A DNA stretch of 64,000 bases from Cognatishimia maritima (GTDB lineage Bacteria > Pseudomonadota > Alphaproteobacteria > Rhodobacterales > Rhodobacteraceae). This document shows positions 1 through 8,499 of this stretch, in pieces (positions within the stretch are counted from its first letter, which is position 1; each line of letters opens with the position of its first letter). The notes below the pieces were generated by a model. That model did not search any database and was not told the DNA's origin. It saw only the letters and a program-made list of their open reading frames with translations. Both the position numbers and the translations under genes were made by a program. The stretch covers positions 1 through 64,000 of the forward strand of contig NZ_FQWM01000006.1 of the NCBI RefSeq assembly GCF_900129685.1, in the 5' to 3' direction.

Positions 1-345
1 GCCGAAGGGCTGCATCCATCATACGGATCGCGGATCGCAATATTGTTCTCACGATTATCAGAAGATCTTGCGCCAAAATGGGTTCAAAGTGTCGATGTCA
101 GGCAAGGGAAATTGTTACGACAATGCGGCAGTCGAGACTTTCTTCAAGACCATCAAAGCTGAACTGATCTGGCGGCGTTCATGGGAAACGAGGCGGCAGG
201 CCGAAATGGCAATTTTCGAATACATTAACGGGTTCTATAACTCGCGCCGGCGGCACTCAGCATTGGGCTGGAAAAGCCCGGTCGCTTTCGAACGGAAAGT
301 AGCCTAAACGAGCACATGGGGCGGCACAAAAACGCGACAGGTCCA
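1..345 (+). mobile_element. Right end of an IS3-family insertion sequence (partial)
   Basis: The window opens inside an IS3-family element. It contains the 3' part of the transposase gene and a likely right terminal repeat: reading inward on the minus strand from 345, the sequence starts TGGACCTGTCGCG. The boundary at 345/346 is inferred because the SIR2 reading frame on the minus strand is coherent up to 346 and then changes into sequence antiparallel to the transposase. The left end and the target duplication lie outside the window. Confidence 0.75.
2..307 (+). CDS. IS3-family transposase OrfB, C-terminal fragment
   Basis: This is the C-terminal part of an rve/DDE integrase-core transposase that catalyses cut-and-paste of the IS. 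The frame is open from base 2, so the gene begins upstream of the window. The second catalytic Asp is seen in HHTDRGSQY and the Glu in the region NAAVETFFKTIKAE, followed by the usual C-terminal segment with YNSRRRHSALG. The family normally has OrfA and OrfB joined by a -1 frameshift; only the end of OrfB is visible. Downstream lies the inferred IS right end. No frameshift or stop interrupts the visible part, so the element may be intact. Confidence 0.9.
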   Translation, partial: PKGCIHHTDRGSQYCSHDYQKILRQNGFKVSMSGKGNCYDNAAVETFFKTIKAELIWRRSWETRRQAEMAIFEYINGFYNSRRRHSALGWKSPVAFERKVA

Positions 346-1267
346 TTTTAAAACTTTGTCGCAAGATGTCAGAGCCAGCGTCATGAGTTCGGAAATGCTT
401 TCGATAAGGCTCATCCGCCACGCCTTCAGGTGGGCTCAAACTTCGAAACAAAGAAGGTATTTGATGATCCAAAGCATCTAGAAATTCCCCGAAGGTTGCA
501 TCGATTACATCGACGCTCATAGAGGACCAAAGTTTCACGTCATGCTCATCACTGTCAGGCGACACAATATACCACCTTGGGCGGTGCCCAGCGTTGATCT
601 CATAGACCAAAGAACGCAAGTGTGGATCGGCTAGTCCATATCCGACAAAAATTAAGGGCGATGATTGCGCCCAATCACGCAAACGCCCGAAAAGAAGTTT
701 CCTGTTTGCGATGAACCGATGATAATGCTCATTGGACAACACCAGCGGAATGTCTGGATCAAGTCTATGATTCAAGCACCCGTGGAGCTTTAGTAATGCC
801 AGTGGATTAGTCTGAGCCCTTAACCGGTCCTCAAAAGGTTCAGTGTCTTTTACAAAAGGCAAGCAGGTCTGCTTTCTCTCTTGGTTTTCCGCATAGCCGT
901 GCTCGACTATCGTGTCGTAGTTCGTTGTCGCAAACCCTCGCCATCTAAAGTCTGCAAGTTTTTTGTGAGCGTTAGAAGGCGGGAAGCCTGATAGAAGATT
1001 GGAAATCTCTTCAAAGACTGCCGGTTGGCCAGCTCCATTGGCAATCGCCATTTCAGCAACTGTGGCTAAGTCGCGTTCTTCATCTCTTGTTCCCAAAAAC
1101 TTCAATGCAAGATGATCTCGCATATGGTGTCCGTTGGGAGGCCTATTTCCTTTTTTGTCGGTGCATTCCATAGATGCACCAGCACCGAAAACGACTACCG
1201 CCCTTTGATCTTTTACAGCTTCAACGAGTACATGTGGCAACTCAAGTTTTTGGCCTGCTTTATTCAT
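257..1267 (-). CDS. SIR2-domain protein, 3' end replaced by the IS insertion
   Basis: The N-terminal part is a SIR2-like NAD-binding/NADase fold: GAGAS at residues 29-33, TTNYD at 114-118 and LKLHG with the putative catalytic His162, then a region with FVGYGLADPHLRSL. Such SIR2_2 domains occur in many bacterial anti-phage NADase systems, so a defence role is plausible but inferred. Residues up to about 307 are native. The last 29 residues (from MDLSRF on) are read from the IS right end, antiparallel to the transposase, so the native C-terminus, which usually carries the sensor or partner domain, is missing. The start is ATG 1267 with a GGTGG-like site; TTG at 1270 is the alternative. The gene is probably inactive or altered. 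The neighbouring tRNA-Leu 3' end suggests an island. Confidence 0.75.
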   Translation of the reverse strand: MNKAGQKLELPHVLVEAVKDQRAVVVFGAGASMECTDKKGNRPPNGHHMRDHLALKFLGTRDEERDLATVAEMAIANGAGQPAVFEEISNLLSGFPPSNAHKKLADFRWRGFATTNYDTIVEHGYAENQERKQTCLPFVKDTEPFEDRLRAQTNPLALLKLHGCLNHRLDPDIPLVLSNEHYHRFIANRKLLFGRLRDWAQSSPLIFVGYGLADPHLRSLVYEINAGHRPRWYIVSPDSDEHDVKLWSSMSVDVIDATFGEFLDALDHQIPSLFRSLSPPEGVADEPYRKHFRTHDAGSDILRQSFKMDLSRFCAAPCARLGYFPFESDRAFPAQC

Positions 1268-1638
1268 CAATCCACCAATTGGACCTATTACGGTCAGAAA
1301 GTAATTTAATAATCATCCGAAACGTAATGACCTTCGGACCGATATGAAGAAAACACAACCCCCAATGGGCTTGATATTGCAGATACTCAACCCGATTGAC
1401 TGGCAACAAAAAAGTGCAGGATCCTAATGGGAATCCCTACGGCTATTGGTGCTTGAGTTAACTATAGGATATCTCGGTTATTCTGACGCGCGGTATTCGA
1501 ACGCGCAGGTTTGTCCGTTTCGGGCCTAATTCGGGCCTGAAAGTCGGTTCTTGTCTCAGTGTTTTTGGATGGATGCGCACTGTTCACTAGTTAAACGTCG
1601 TAAGCGCATGCTTTAAAACGCAAAAACTATCTCAGCGT
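1268..1638. other. Gene-free region between the SIR2 gene and tRNA-Leu
   Basis: No convincing coding frame. Visible structure: an inverted repeat around 1490-1505 (GCGCG...CGCGC) and a short direct repeat TCGGGCCT at 1520-1527 and 1531-1538. Because it lies at the 3' side of a tRNA gene this may be the att end of a former island, but no copy of the tRNA 3' end and no integrase is visible here. Confidence 0.4.
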
Positions 1639-1725
1639 TGGTACCCTCGACCGGACTCGAACCGGTACGGCCTATACGGCCTAGAGATTTTAAGTCTCCT
1701 GTGTCTACCATTCCACCACGAGGGC
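1639..1725 (-). tRNA. tRNA-Leu (anticodon UAA)
   Basis: An 87-nt cloverleaf on the minus strand. The acceptor arms GCCCTCG and CGAGGGT pair (one G-U), the anticodon stem GGAGA/TCTCT encloses the loop CTTAAAA giving anticodon UAA, a long class II variable arm follows, then a TTCGAGT T-loop and an encoded 3' ACCA. Its 3' end faces the SIR2/IS region, the usual geometry for island integration. Confidence 0.95.
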
Positions 1726-1808
1726 CCATCGCACGGGCCAATCGGCCACAACGAGTGCGCGCGACAATAGCGTGGAATGGCGGGGTGTAAAGACCCAGTC
1801 GGAGCGGT

Positions 1809-2342
1809 TCAAAGCTCTTCTTCGAGATTGAGCAAATAGGCCCGTTCGGGCAGCCAGGGATTCAATGCCAATGCGGCACGCAGGTCGCGCTGCGCCTCAA
1901 AATCGCGGCCCAAAGCCATAAAGGTCATGGCCCGCCCCGAAAGCGCGCCCAGATGACGCGGCGACAATTCCAATGCGCGATCAAGGTCTGGCAAAGCGGC
2001 TTCAAACTCATACCTTAGAAAATTCACGAAAGCGCGCTGGTTGTAGCCCTCGGCATAATGCGGGCAATACGCCACCAGCCTGTCAAAATCCTTCATCGCG
2101 CCAAGGAAATTGTATTGGCTTCGGCGCTGCATCCCCCGGTCGAGAATTTCTTGCGCGGTAACATCTGGGGCGTCTGTCCAAAACTCCCAAAGCTTTTGGC
2201 CAAGCGTCAGCCCCGTGGTCTGATCATCAGCATTCTGAATATCAAGATAAAGCGCATCCAAAGCCGCGCTACGGTCTGCCACCGCGGGGCAGTCCGCCCA
2301 AACCGGCGACGCGAAACAAGCTATGAAAACAAGGGCGCGCAT
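1809..2342 (-). CDS. Exported TPR-repeat protein
   Basis: A 177-residue protein with an apparent signal peptide (short N-terminus, hydrophobic ALVFIACFASP, cleavage near VWA/DC), so probably periplasmic. From about residue 85 it carries two to three tetratricopeptide repeats (A-rich helices with the YNFLGAMKDFDRL and FEAALPDLDRALEL patterns). TPRs mediate protein-protein contacts; no catalytic motif is seen. It lies 29 bp from the 3' end of the Lrp-type regulator, on the same strand. The exact role is unknown; similar small TPR proteins are common in Rhodobacteraceae. Confidence 0.8.
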   Translation of the reverse strand: MRALVFIACFASPVWADCPAVADRSAALDALYLDIQNADDQTTGLTLGQKLWEFWTDAPDVTAQEILDRGMQRRSQYNFLGAMKDFDRLVAYCPHYAEGYNQRAFVNFLRYEFEAALPDLDRALELSPRHLGALSGRAMTFMALGRDFEAQRDLRAALALNPWLPERAYLLNLEEEL

Positions 2343-2371
2343 GCCCTAGCCTGCCATAGATCGTGATTATT

Positions 2372-2848
2372 TCAAGTCACATCCCCGAGACCGAATTCCT
2401 TGACAGCTTCCATCACCACAAAGGTCGAGGTGCTAGACACATGAGGCAAAGCCGAAATTTTCTCTCCCAAAACCGTGCGATAGGCGGACATATTTGTCGT
2501 GCGCACCTTCAGCAGGTAGTCAAAATTAGACGCCATCATATGCGCCTGCTCGACCTCGGGCATCTGCACAACCGCTTTATTGAAAGCTTTCAAAGCCGCC
2601 TCGCGCGTGTCGTCAAGTTTCACCTCGACAAAGGCCACATGGTCCAGCCCAAGCCGCACAGGGTCCAGCATCGCGCGATACCCCGCAATCACGCCCTCGG
2701 CCTCTAGTCGCCTCAACCGCGCTTGGGTCGGGCTTTTGGAAAGGCCAATCTCTTTGGCCAAATCGGTAATCGACATGCGCCCGTCCTTGGCCAAAGCGTC
2801 GAGAATCCGTCGATCATGTCGATCAAGTTCAATTTGGTCACTTTGCAT
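2372..2848 (-). CDS. putR: Lrp/AsnC-family regulator, probable proline-responsive PutR
   Basis: An N-terminal winged HTH (LDRHDRRILDALAKDGR, then ITDLAKEIGLSKSPTQARLRRLE) is followed by an AsnC/RAM ligand-binding domain, with a total of 158 residues from the second Met, which is normal for Lrp proteins. I chose ATG 2848 over 2881 because homology-like sequence begins there. It is divergent from putA over about 120 bp, the arrangement known for PutR in Agrobacterium and Rhodobacter, where it activates putA in response to proline. The function is inferred from this context. Confidence 0.88.
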   Translation of the reverse strand: MQSDQIELDRHDRRILDALAKDGRMSITDLAKEIGLSKSPTQARLRRLEAEGVIAGYRAMLDPVRLGLDHVAFVEVKLDDTREAALKAFNKAVVQMPEVEQAHMMASNFDYLLKVRTTNMSAYRTVLGEKISALPHVSSTSTFVVMEAVKEFGLGDVT

Positions 2849-2968
2849 CGGAAACACCCAAATAATAAGTCGATTAGGCAAGCATAATCCTGATCATCGG
2901 GAAAATCGACCTGAATGTTCGCGCTATACTAACCAGATACCCCGCCACCCTTTTGTTCGGAGCCACAA
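2849..2968. promoter_or_regulatory. Divergent putR-putA promoter region
   Basis: The 120-bp AT-richer spacer between the divergent regulator and putA must hold both promoters and the Lrp-type operator. No certain box can be defined by eye. A GGAG ribosome-binding site lies just before the putA ATG. Confidence 0.55.
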
Positions 2969-5900
2969 ATGACCGCGCCGCGCCGTTTGATCGACACAAC
3001 CACCTACACTGACGAAGCCACCCTTGTTGCACGCCTAAAATCAGACTCGCAGCTATCGATGGAAGATCGCGCGCGCATTTCAGCAGCGGCGGCAGACCTA
3101 GTGCGTCAGATCCGATCACAGACCCAACCGGGCCTGATGGAGGTTTTCCTCGCGGAGTATGGCCTATCTACCGACGAAGGCATTGCCTTGATGTGTTTGG
3201 CCGAAGCGCTGCTGCGCGTGCCGGATGCCGACACAATCGACGCGCTGATCGAAGACAAGATCGCGCCATCTGATTGGGGTAAACACCTCGGGCATTCTAC
3301 GTCGTCCTTGGTCAACGCTTCGACTTGGGCGCTGATGCTGACAGGTAAGGTTCTGGACGAGGATCAGAAAGGCGTGATCGGCGCCCTGCGCGGGGCGGTG
3401 AAGCGGCTTGGTGAACCGGTTATCCGCACGGCGGTAGGCCGCGCCATGAAAGAAATGGGGCGTCAATTCGTTCTGGGAGAATCCATCACATCCGCGATGG
3501 ATCGCGCAGCGGGGATGGAAAAAAAGGGCTACACCTATTCCTACGACATGCTGGGCGAAGCCGCGAAAACCGATGCGGACGCGATGCGCTATCACCTCAG
3601 CTATTCGCGTGCGATCACCGCTATCGCTGCCGCCTGTACGCATGACGACATTCGCAAAAATCCCGGTATCTCGGTCAAACTCTCTGCCCTGCATCCGCGG
3701 TATGAGGTCACCCAACGCGCCCGCGTCATGGACGAACTGGTGCCCCGCCTGCGCTCACTTGCACTGCTTGCAAAATCCGCACGCATGGGGCTGAACATCG
3801 ATGCCGAGGAGGCAGACCGCCTGAGCATCTCTATGGATGTGATCGAGACGGTGCTGTCTGAACCGGCGCTGGAAGGCTGGGATGGTTTTGGCGTCGTGGT
3901 GCAGGCCTACGGCAAACGCGCCGGGGCGACATTGGACTACCTCTACGACCTCGCGACACGCCTTGACCGCAAGATCATGGTGCGCCTTGTGAAGGGGGCT
4001 TATTGGGACACGGAAATCAAACTGGCACAGGTCCAAGGGGTGGATGACTTCCCGGTCTTCACCAGCAAAGCGGCCACAGACATCAGCTATATGGCCAATG
4101 CCCGCAAACTGCTGGGCATGACCGACCGTATCTATCCGCAGTTCGCCACGCATAACGCTCATACCGTTGCTGCGATCTTGGATATGGCTGACGACCACGA
4201 AAGCTACGAGTTCCAGCGCCTGCACGGCATGGGGGAAAGCCTGCACAATATCGTCAAAACGCAAAACAACACGCGCTGTCGGATCTATGCACCTGTGGGT
4301 GCGCATCGCGACCTGCTGGCCTATCTTGTCCGCCGTCTGCTGGAAAACGGTGCGAACAGCTCCTTTGTGAACCAGATTGTCGACGAAGATGTCGCCCCTG
4401 AAGTAGTCGCACGTGATCCGTTTGAAACCCATGCAGAATTTACACCCTCTATCCCAAAGGCTTCCATGCTTTTCGCGCCAGAGCGTGTGAACTCTGCCGG
4501 GTTTGACCTGCACGATGTGCCAACACTCGAAAAAATTGACGCCGCCCGAGCGCCTTATCGGTCTGTGCAATGGCATGCGACCCCGCTGATCGCTGCAGAG
4601 GCCCCGAGCCTGAAACCGCATCCGGTCACCAACCCGTTCCTGCAGTCAGATGACCTGGGCACCGTTGCCCACGCCAGCCCAGAGTCGGTTGAAACTGCCC
4701 TGGCCCAAGCACGCCCATGGGACGCGACGCCCCAAGAACGCGGCGCTGTGCTGTCGAATGCGGCAGAGCTATATGAGGAAAACTTTGGCCTGTTCTTTGC
4801 CATCCTCGCCCGCGAAGCTGGCAAAACGCCAATGGATCAGGTTGCAGAACTGCGCGAAGCGGTAGACTTTCTGCGGTACTACGGGGCCAATGCCCCTACC
4901 GATCCGCCTGCAGGGGTCTTTTCTTGTATCAGCCCTTGGAACTTCCCGCTGGCGATTTTCACGGGCCAAATCGCAGCTGCCTTGGCGGCTGGCAATGCCG
5001 TCCTTGCGAAACCTGCGGACCAAACGCCCTTGATCGCTTTTGAGGCGGTGAAATTGCTGCACCAAGCGGGTGTTCCTCGCACCGCGCTGCAATTGCTGCC
5101 CGGGTCCGGGGCCACTGTTGGTGCGGCCATTACCTCTGATCCGCGCGTGAATGGCGTATGTTTCACTGGGTCGACCGCGACCGCCATGCGCATCCGCAAA
5201 GCCATGGCCGAAAACCTTCAGCCAGGCGCGCCGCTGATTGCGGAAACCGGCGGGTTGAACGCCATGATCGTGGATTCCACCGCCCTGCCCGAACAGGCCG
5301 TGACTGCCATCGTTGAAAGCGCCTTCCAATCAGCGGGCCAACGATGTTCTGCGCTGCGTTGCCTTTATGTGCAAGAAGACATTGCCGACAGCCTGTTGGC
5401 GATGCTGAAAGGCGCAGTGAAAGAATTGCGGTTGGGTGATCCATGGAACTACAGCACGGATTCTGGCCCCGTCATTGATGCAAAAGCGCAAGCCGACATC
5501 GCGGACCATATCGCGGCGGCCCAGAAAGACGGGCGTGTCCTGTTCCAAATGAATACGCCGCAAACCGGTACGTTCATTGCACCAACGATCATCAAAGTCG
5601 ACAGCATCAAAGACCTGACCAAAGAAATCTTCGGCCCGGTTCTACACGTGGCGACCTTTAAATCCAGCGAACTTGATCAGGTAATCGATGCCATCAACGC
5701 GACGGGCTATGGGCTGACATTCGGCCTGCAGACCCGGATTGATGACCGGGTGCAGCATGTGTCAGACCGCATTCAGGCGGGCAATATCTATGTGAACCGC
5801 AACCAGATTGGGGCCATCGTTGGCAGCCAACCCTTTGGCGGCGAAGGTCTTTCTGGCACAGGCCCAAAAGCGGGCGGCCCGCACTATCTGTCACGCTTCC

Positions 5901-6388
5901 GCAAAGTCGAAAACATCCTGAGCGATCAGGTGTTTACCCAAAACGAGGATGCCAAAACCGTGCAGCGCGCCATTGACAACGCCCCGGCAGGTGCGCCTAC
6001 CCAGACCGTTACCCTGCCCGGCCCAACCGGGGAATCCAACCGCCTGTCGACATCTTCGCGCGCGCCAGTTCTTTGCCTTGGCCCTGGTAACGCAGCGGCA
6101 GAGGAACAGGCCGCAGCTATCAAGAAGCTTGGTGGGCGGGCAGTCGCAGTTGGTGGGTTTGTCACCCCAGATGACGTGCAAAAACTGCAAGGTTTTTCAG
6201 GTGTCCTCTGGTGGGGCGACGTAGAAACCGGGCGCGCCTATGAACAGGCGCTGTCAGAACGCAACGGGCCAATCATTCCGCTCATCACTGGCCAGCCCGA
6301 TGTCACCCGTGCGCGCGCCGAACACCACGTCTGCGTGGACACAACCGCCTCTGGCGGCAACGCGGCCCTGCTGGGCGGAGCCGCCTAA
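2969..6388 (+). CDS. putA: Bifunctional proline dehydrogenase / glutamate-semialdehyde dehydrogenase PutA
   Basis: PutA oxidises proline to P5C with FAD and then to glutamate with NAD+. At 1139 residues it lacks the N-terminal ribbon-helix-helix of the 1320-residue E. coli protein, so control is likely by the adjacent PutR. Visible regions: PRODH barrel about residues 130-470 (MVRLVKGAYWD, HNAHT, QRLHGMGE), ALDH domain about 560-1010 with cofactor-site SPWNFPLAIF, GSTATA and the catalytic Cys in SAGQRCSALR, and a C-terminal ALDH-like tail of about 110 residues typical of type B PutAs. The start is preceded by GGAG. The protein is intact with no missing key residue seen. Confidence 0.97.
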   Translation: MTAPRRLIDTTTYTDEATLVARLKSDSQLSMEDRARISAAAADLVRQIRSQTQPGLMEVFLAEYGLSTDEGIALMCLAEALLRVPDADTIDALIEDKIAPSDWGKHLGHSTSSLVNASTWALMLTGKVLDEDQKGVIGALRGAVKRLGEPVIRTAVGRAMKEMGRQFVLGESITSAMDRAAGMEKKGYTYSYDMLGEAAKTDADAMRYHLSYSRAITAIAAACTHDDIRKNPGISVKLSALHPRYEVTQRARVMDELVPRLRSLALLAKSARMGLNIDAEEADRLSISMDVIETVLSEPALEGWDGFGVVVQAYGKRAGATLDYLYDLATRLDRKIMVRLVKGAYWDTEIKLAQVQGVDDFPVFTSKAATDISYMANARKLLGMTDRIYPQFATHNAHTVAAILDMADDHESYEFQRLHGMGESLHNIVKTQNNTRCRIYAPVGAHRDLLAYLVRRLLENGANSSFVNQIVDEDVAPEVVARDPFETHAEFTPSIPKASMLFAPERVNSAGFDLHDVPTLEKIDAARAPYRSVQWHATPLIAAEAPSLKPHPVTNPFLQSDDLGTVAHASPESVETALAQARPWDATPQERGAVLSNAAELYEENFGLFFAILAREAGKTPMDQVAELREAVDFLRYYGANAPTDPPAGVFSCISPWNFPLAIFTGQIAAALAAGNAVLAKPADQTPLIAFEAVKLLHQAGVPRTALQLLPGSGATVGAAITSDPRVNGVCFTGSTATAMRIRKAMAENLQPGAPLIAETGGLNAMIVDSTALPEQAVTAIVESAFQSAGQRCSALRCLYVQEDIADSLLAMLKGAVKELRLGDPWNYSTDSGPVIDAKAQADIADHIAAAQKDGRVLFQMNTPQTGTFIAPTIIKVDSIKDLTKEIFGPVLHVATFKSSELDQVIDAINATGYGLTFGLQTRIDDRVQHVSDRIQAGNIYVNRNQIGAIVGSQPFGGEGLSGTGPKAGGPHYLSRFRKVENILSDQVFTQNEDAKTVQRAIDNAPAGAPTQTVTLPGPTGESNRLSTSSRAPVLCLGPGNAAAEEQAAAIKKLGGRAVAVGGFVTPDDVQKLQGFSGVLWWGDVETGRAYEQALSERNGPIIPLITGQPDVTRARAEHHVCVDTTASGGNAALLGGAA

Positions 6389-6403
6389 ATCCTTGAAAAA
6401 CCT

Positions 6404-6423
6404 CGGGGCGTCTTGACGCCCCG
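6404..6423 (+). terminator. Hairpin after putA
   Basis: A perfect 8-bp stem CGGGGCGT/ACGCCCCG with a 4-nt loop lies 15 bp after the putA stop. There is no T-run, so it may be a weak terminator or a 3' stabiliser. Confidence 0.5.
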
Positions 6424-6447
6424 AACATTCCCCGGCAGCGTGCGCGC

Positions 6448-7194
6448 ATGTTTCCAATCCGCGATCACAACCCCTCGGGCCGCACGCCTTTTGTCACATA
6501 TGCGCTGATCGCGTTGAACGTGGTGATCTACCTCTACAGCTGGCCGCTCGAAGACACCCCGCGCCAACTCGCGGCCTTTTATTCCGACTACGCGCTATTC
6601 CCGGCCCGCATTGCCAACGGGTTCCATTACGAGGGGCTGTTCACCTCGATGTTCCTGCATGGCGGCTTCATGCACCTGATCGGCAATATGCTGTTTCTCT
6701 GGATTTTTGGCGACAACCTCGAAGACGAAATGGGCCACATCCGTTTCCTGCTGTTCTATCTGGTCGGCGGGATTGCAGCAGGTCTGACGCAGGTTTTCTC
6801 GGAACCTGCCAGCATGGTTCCAACCATCGGAGCCTCTGGTGCGGTGGCGGCTGTGATGGGCGGCTACCTTTTGCTTTACCCAAAGGCGCGCGTCGACATC
6901 TTGCTGATTTTTATCATTATTTTCAAAGCCATCACCGTGCCAGCCTGGCTGGTTCTGGGGATTTGGTTCGGCCTTCAGTTCTTTAACGGCATCACCGTCG
7001 ATACATCCGCAGGTGGCGTCGCCTATTGGGCGCATGCAGGCGGCTTCATCGCCGGCGTCGTGCTGACGCTGCCCCTGTGGGCCAAACGCGGTGGGGCACG
7101 GTTCTGGCGTGTGACAGATGGCCACCCGCCCCATCCAGATGCGAAGTATGGGTTTGCCCGTTCCAATGTCCCCAAAGTGAGGCGCAGAAAATGA
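6448..7194 (+). CDS. Rhomboid-family intramembrane serine protease
   Basis: A 248-residue multi-spanning membrane protein. The rhomboid catalytic Ser130 lies in GASGAVAAVMG, the catalytic His196 in YWAHAGGFIAG, and the oxyanion-type HxxxN in HLIGN (Asn80). These proteases cut transmembrane helices of substrate proteins in the inner membrane; the substrate here is unknown. It follows putA by 60 bp and shares an ATGA overlap with the next gene, so the two are translationally coupled. The C-terminus ends in a basic tail. Confidence 0.93.
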   Translation: MFPIRDHNPSGRTPFVTYALIALNVVIYLYSWPLEDTPRQLAAFYSDYALFPARIANGFHYEGLFTSMFLHGGFMHLIGNMLFLWIFGDNLEDEMGHIRFLLFYLVGGIAAGLTQVFSEPASMVPTIGASGAVAAVMGGYLLLYPKARVDILLIFIIIFKAITVPAWLVLGIWFGLQFFNGITVDTSAGGVAYWAHAGGFIAGVVLTLPLWAKRGGARFWRVTDGHPPHPDAKYGFARSNVPKVRRRK

Positions 7195-7556
7195 CCCATC
7201 TTTTGACCTGTCATTGTGGCGCTGTGGAAATCGAAGTGACGCTTTCAGAAGGATTGGAGACCGCCCGTCGATGCGATTGTTCATATTGTCGCCGAAGGGG
7301 AGCAGTGGCCGTCAGCGCGCCATTGGATGGCATCAAGATTCTAAAAGGCGCAGAGAACCTGAGCCTTTATCAATGGGGCACAAAAACCGCGAAGCATTAC
7401 TTCTGTAAGACCTGTGGAATTTACACGCACCACCAAAGGCGCAGCAATCCGAACCAATATGGCGTCAATGTCGCCTGCCTAGAGGGCATCAATCCGCGCG
7501 ATTTAGGCGACATCCCTTGGGTGGACGGCGTCAATCACCCCAGCGATCGAGAATAA
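7191..7556 (+). CDS. GFA/CENP-V domain zinc protein
   Basis: A 121-residue protein of the glutathione-dependent formaldehyde-activating (GFA)/CENP-V fold. It has CHCGAVEIEV at the N-terminus, CDCSYCRRRG near residue 30 and FCKTCGIYTHH near 75, which are the Cys sets that bind zinc in this family. The start is the ATG overlapping the rhomboid stop (ATGA); longer frames upstream overlap the rhomboid gene and are not credible. Family members are mostly uncharacterised. The substrate cannot be inferred. Confidence 0.88.
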   Translation: MTHLLTCHCGAVEIEVTLSEGLETARRCDCSYCRRRGAVAVSAPLDGIKILKGAENLSLYQWGTKTAKHYFCKTCGIYTHHQRRSNPNQYGVNVACLEGINPRDLGDIPWVDGVNHPSDRE

Positions 7557-7578
7557 AAAAGGGCGCTGGAAAGCGCCC
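7555..7578 (-). terminator. Rho-independent terminator of the inositol-phosphatase gene
   Basis: A GGGCGCT/AGCGCCC stem with a GGAA-type loop. On the minus strand it is followed by six T, 26 bp after the stop of the minus-strand gene. It may also act for the converging plus-strand pair. Confidence 0.85.
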
Positions 7579-7603
7579 TCGTTTCGAAGCCTTTCACAGC
7601 GCC

Positions 7604-8395
7604 TTATGCGCCGCGGATCACCTTGGCAAACTGATCCCAGATCGGTTCGTTCGCAGCGATCACATTGCCCGTTTCAATCACATTGTCACCATCGGCCATC
7701 CCGCTTACAAAACCGCCGGCTTCTTTCACGATAATGATGCCCGCAGCCACATCCCAAGCTTTCAAGTTGCGCTCCCAATAGCCTTCGTAGCGGCCCGCCG
7801 CCACATAGGCCAAATCAAGCGCAGCAGAGCCCCAGCGACGCACGCCTGCACAAGTTGGCATGATGCGTGCAAGGTCCTGCAAAGTCTCTGGAAGATCACG
7901 ACGACCGCCAAAAGGCACACCCGTTGCAAAGATCGATTCAATCATCCGGTTGCGGGCAGAAACACGCAAACGTTGACTATCGTTCAACCATGCGCCCGCG
8001 CCTTTTTCAGCATAGAACATTTCGTCCTTTGCAGGGTCATAGACCACACCAGAAACGATCTCGCCCTTGTGCTCAAGCGCGATGGAAACGGCCCAGTGTG
8101 GCAGGCCGTGTAGGAAGTTGGTGGTGCCATCCAGCGGGTCAACAATCCAGCGGCGGGTTGGGTCTTTGCCCTCTTCTTCGCCACCTTCTTCGGCCAGCCA
8201 GCCATAGGTCGGGCGCGCACCCATCAATTCTTCTTTCAGGATCGCTTCTGCGGCAATATCCGCCTTGCTCACAAAGTCGCCCGCGCCCTTAGTAGACACC
8301 TGCAGGTTTTCCACCTCGCGGAAGTCTTTCACCAGAGACCGCCCCGCTTTGCGCGCGGCTTTCATCATAATGTTCAGATTGGCGCTGCCCTGCAT
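7604..8395 (-). CDS. suhB: Inositol monophosphatase family protein (SuhB-like)
   Basis: A Mg2+/Li+-sensitive phosphatase fold of 263 residues. The metal-binding motifs are WLAEEGGEE (residues about 70-78), WIVDPLDGTTNF (about 90-101) and the C-terminal WDVAAGIIIVKEAGG. The family hydrolyses inositol-1-phosphate; in bacteria SuhB also acts as an rRNA antitermination factor. I chose the second ATG (8395), 7 nt from an AAGGAG site. The single gene ends at a strong terminator. The exact substrate is not determinable. Confidence 0.9.
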   Translation of the reverse strand: MQGSANLNIMMKAARKAGRSLVKDFREVENLQVSTKGAGDFVSKADIAAEAILKEELMGARPTYGWLAEEGGEEEGKDPTRRWIVDPLDGTTNFLHGLPHWAVSIALEHKGEIVSGVVYDPAKDEMFYAEKGAGAWLNDSQRLRVSARNRMIESIFATGVPFGGRRDLPETLQDLARIMPTCAGVRRWGSAALDLAYVAAGRYEGYWERNLKAWDVAAGIIIVKEAGGFVSGMADGDNVIETGNVIAANEPIWDQFAKVIRGA

Positions 8396-8499
8396 CATCC
8401 GGCTCCTTTGACGTCAGAGTGGGCGGATACACCCAGACGCCCCATTTGCCAAGGGCATATGGGCATCGCGTCGGTGTTTTTTGGGGCGATGCGACTGCG

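Noticed and set aside
1268-1638. Integrase or duplicated tRNA end beside tRNA-Leu(UAA)
   Set aside because: I looked for the CGAGGGTACCA-type end and for an integrase frame in this stretch and found neither, so an island there is only suggested by position.
7026-7190. N-terminal extension of the GFA-domain protein
   Set aside because: It overlaps the rhomboid gene in another frame and is not similar to the family; the ATGA overlap at 7191 gives the normal length.
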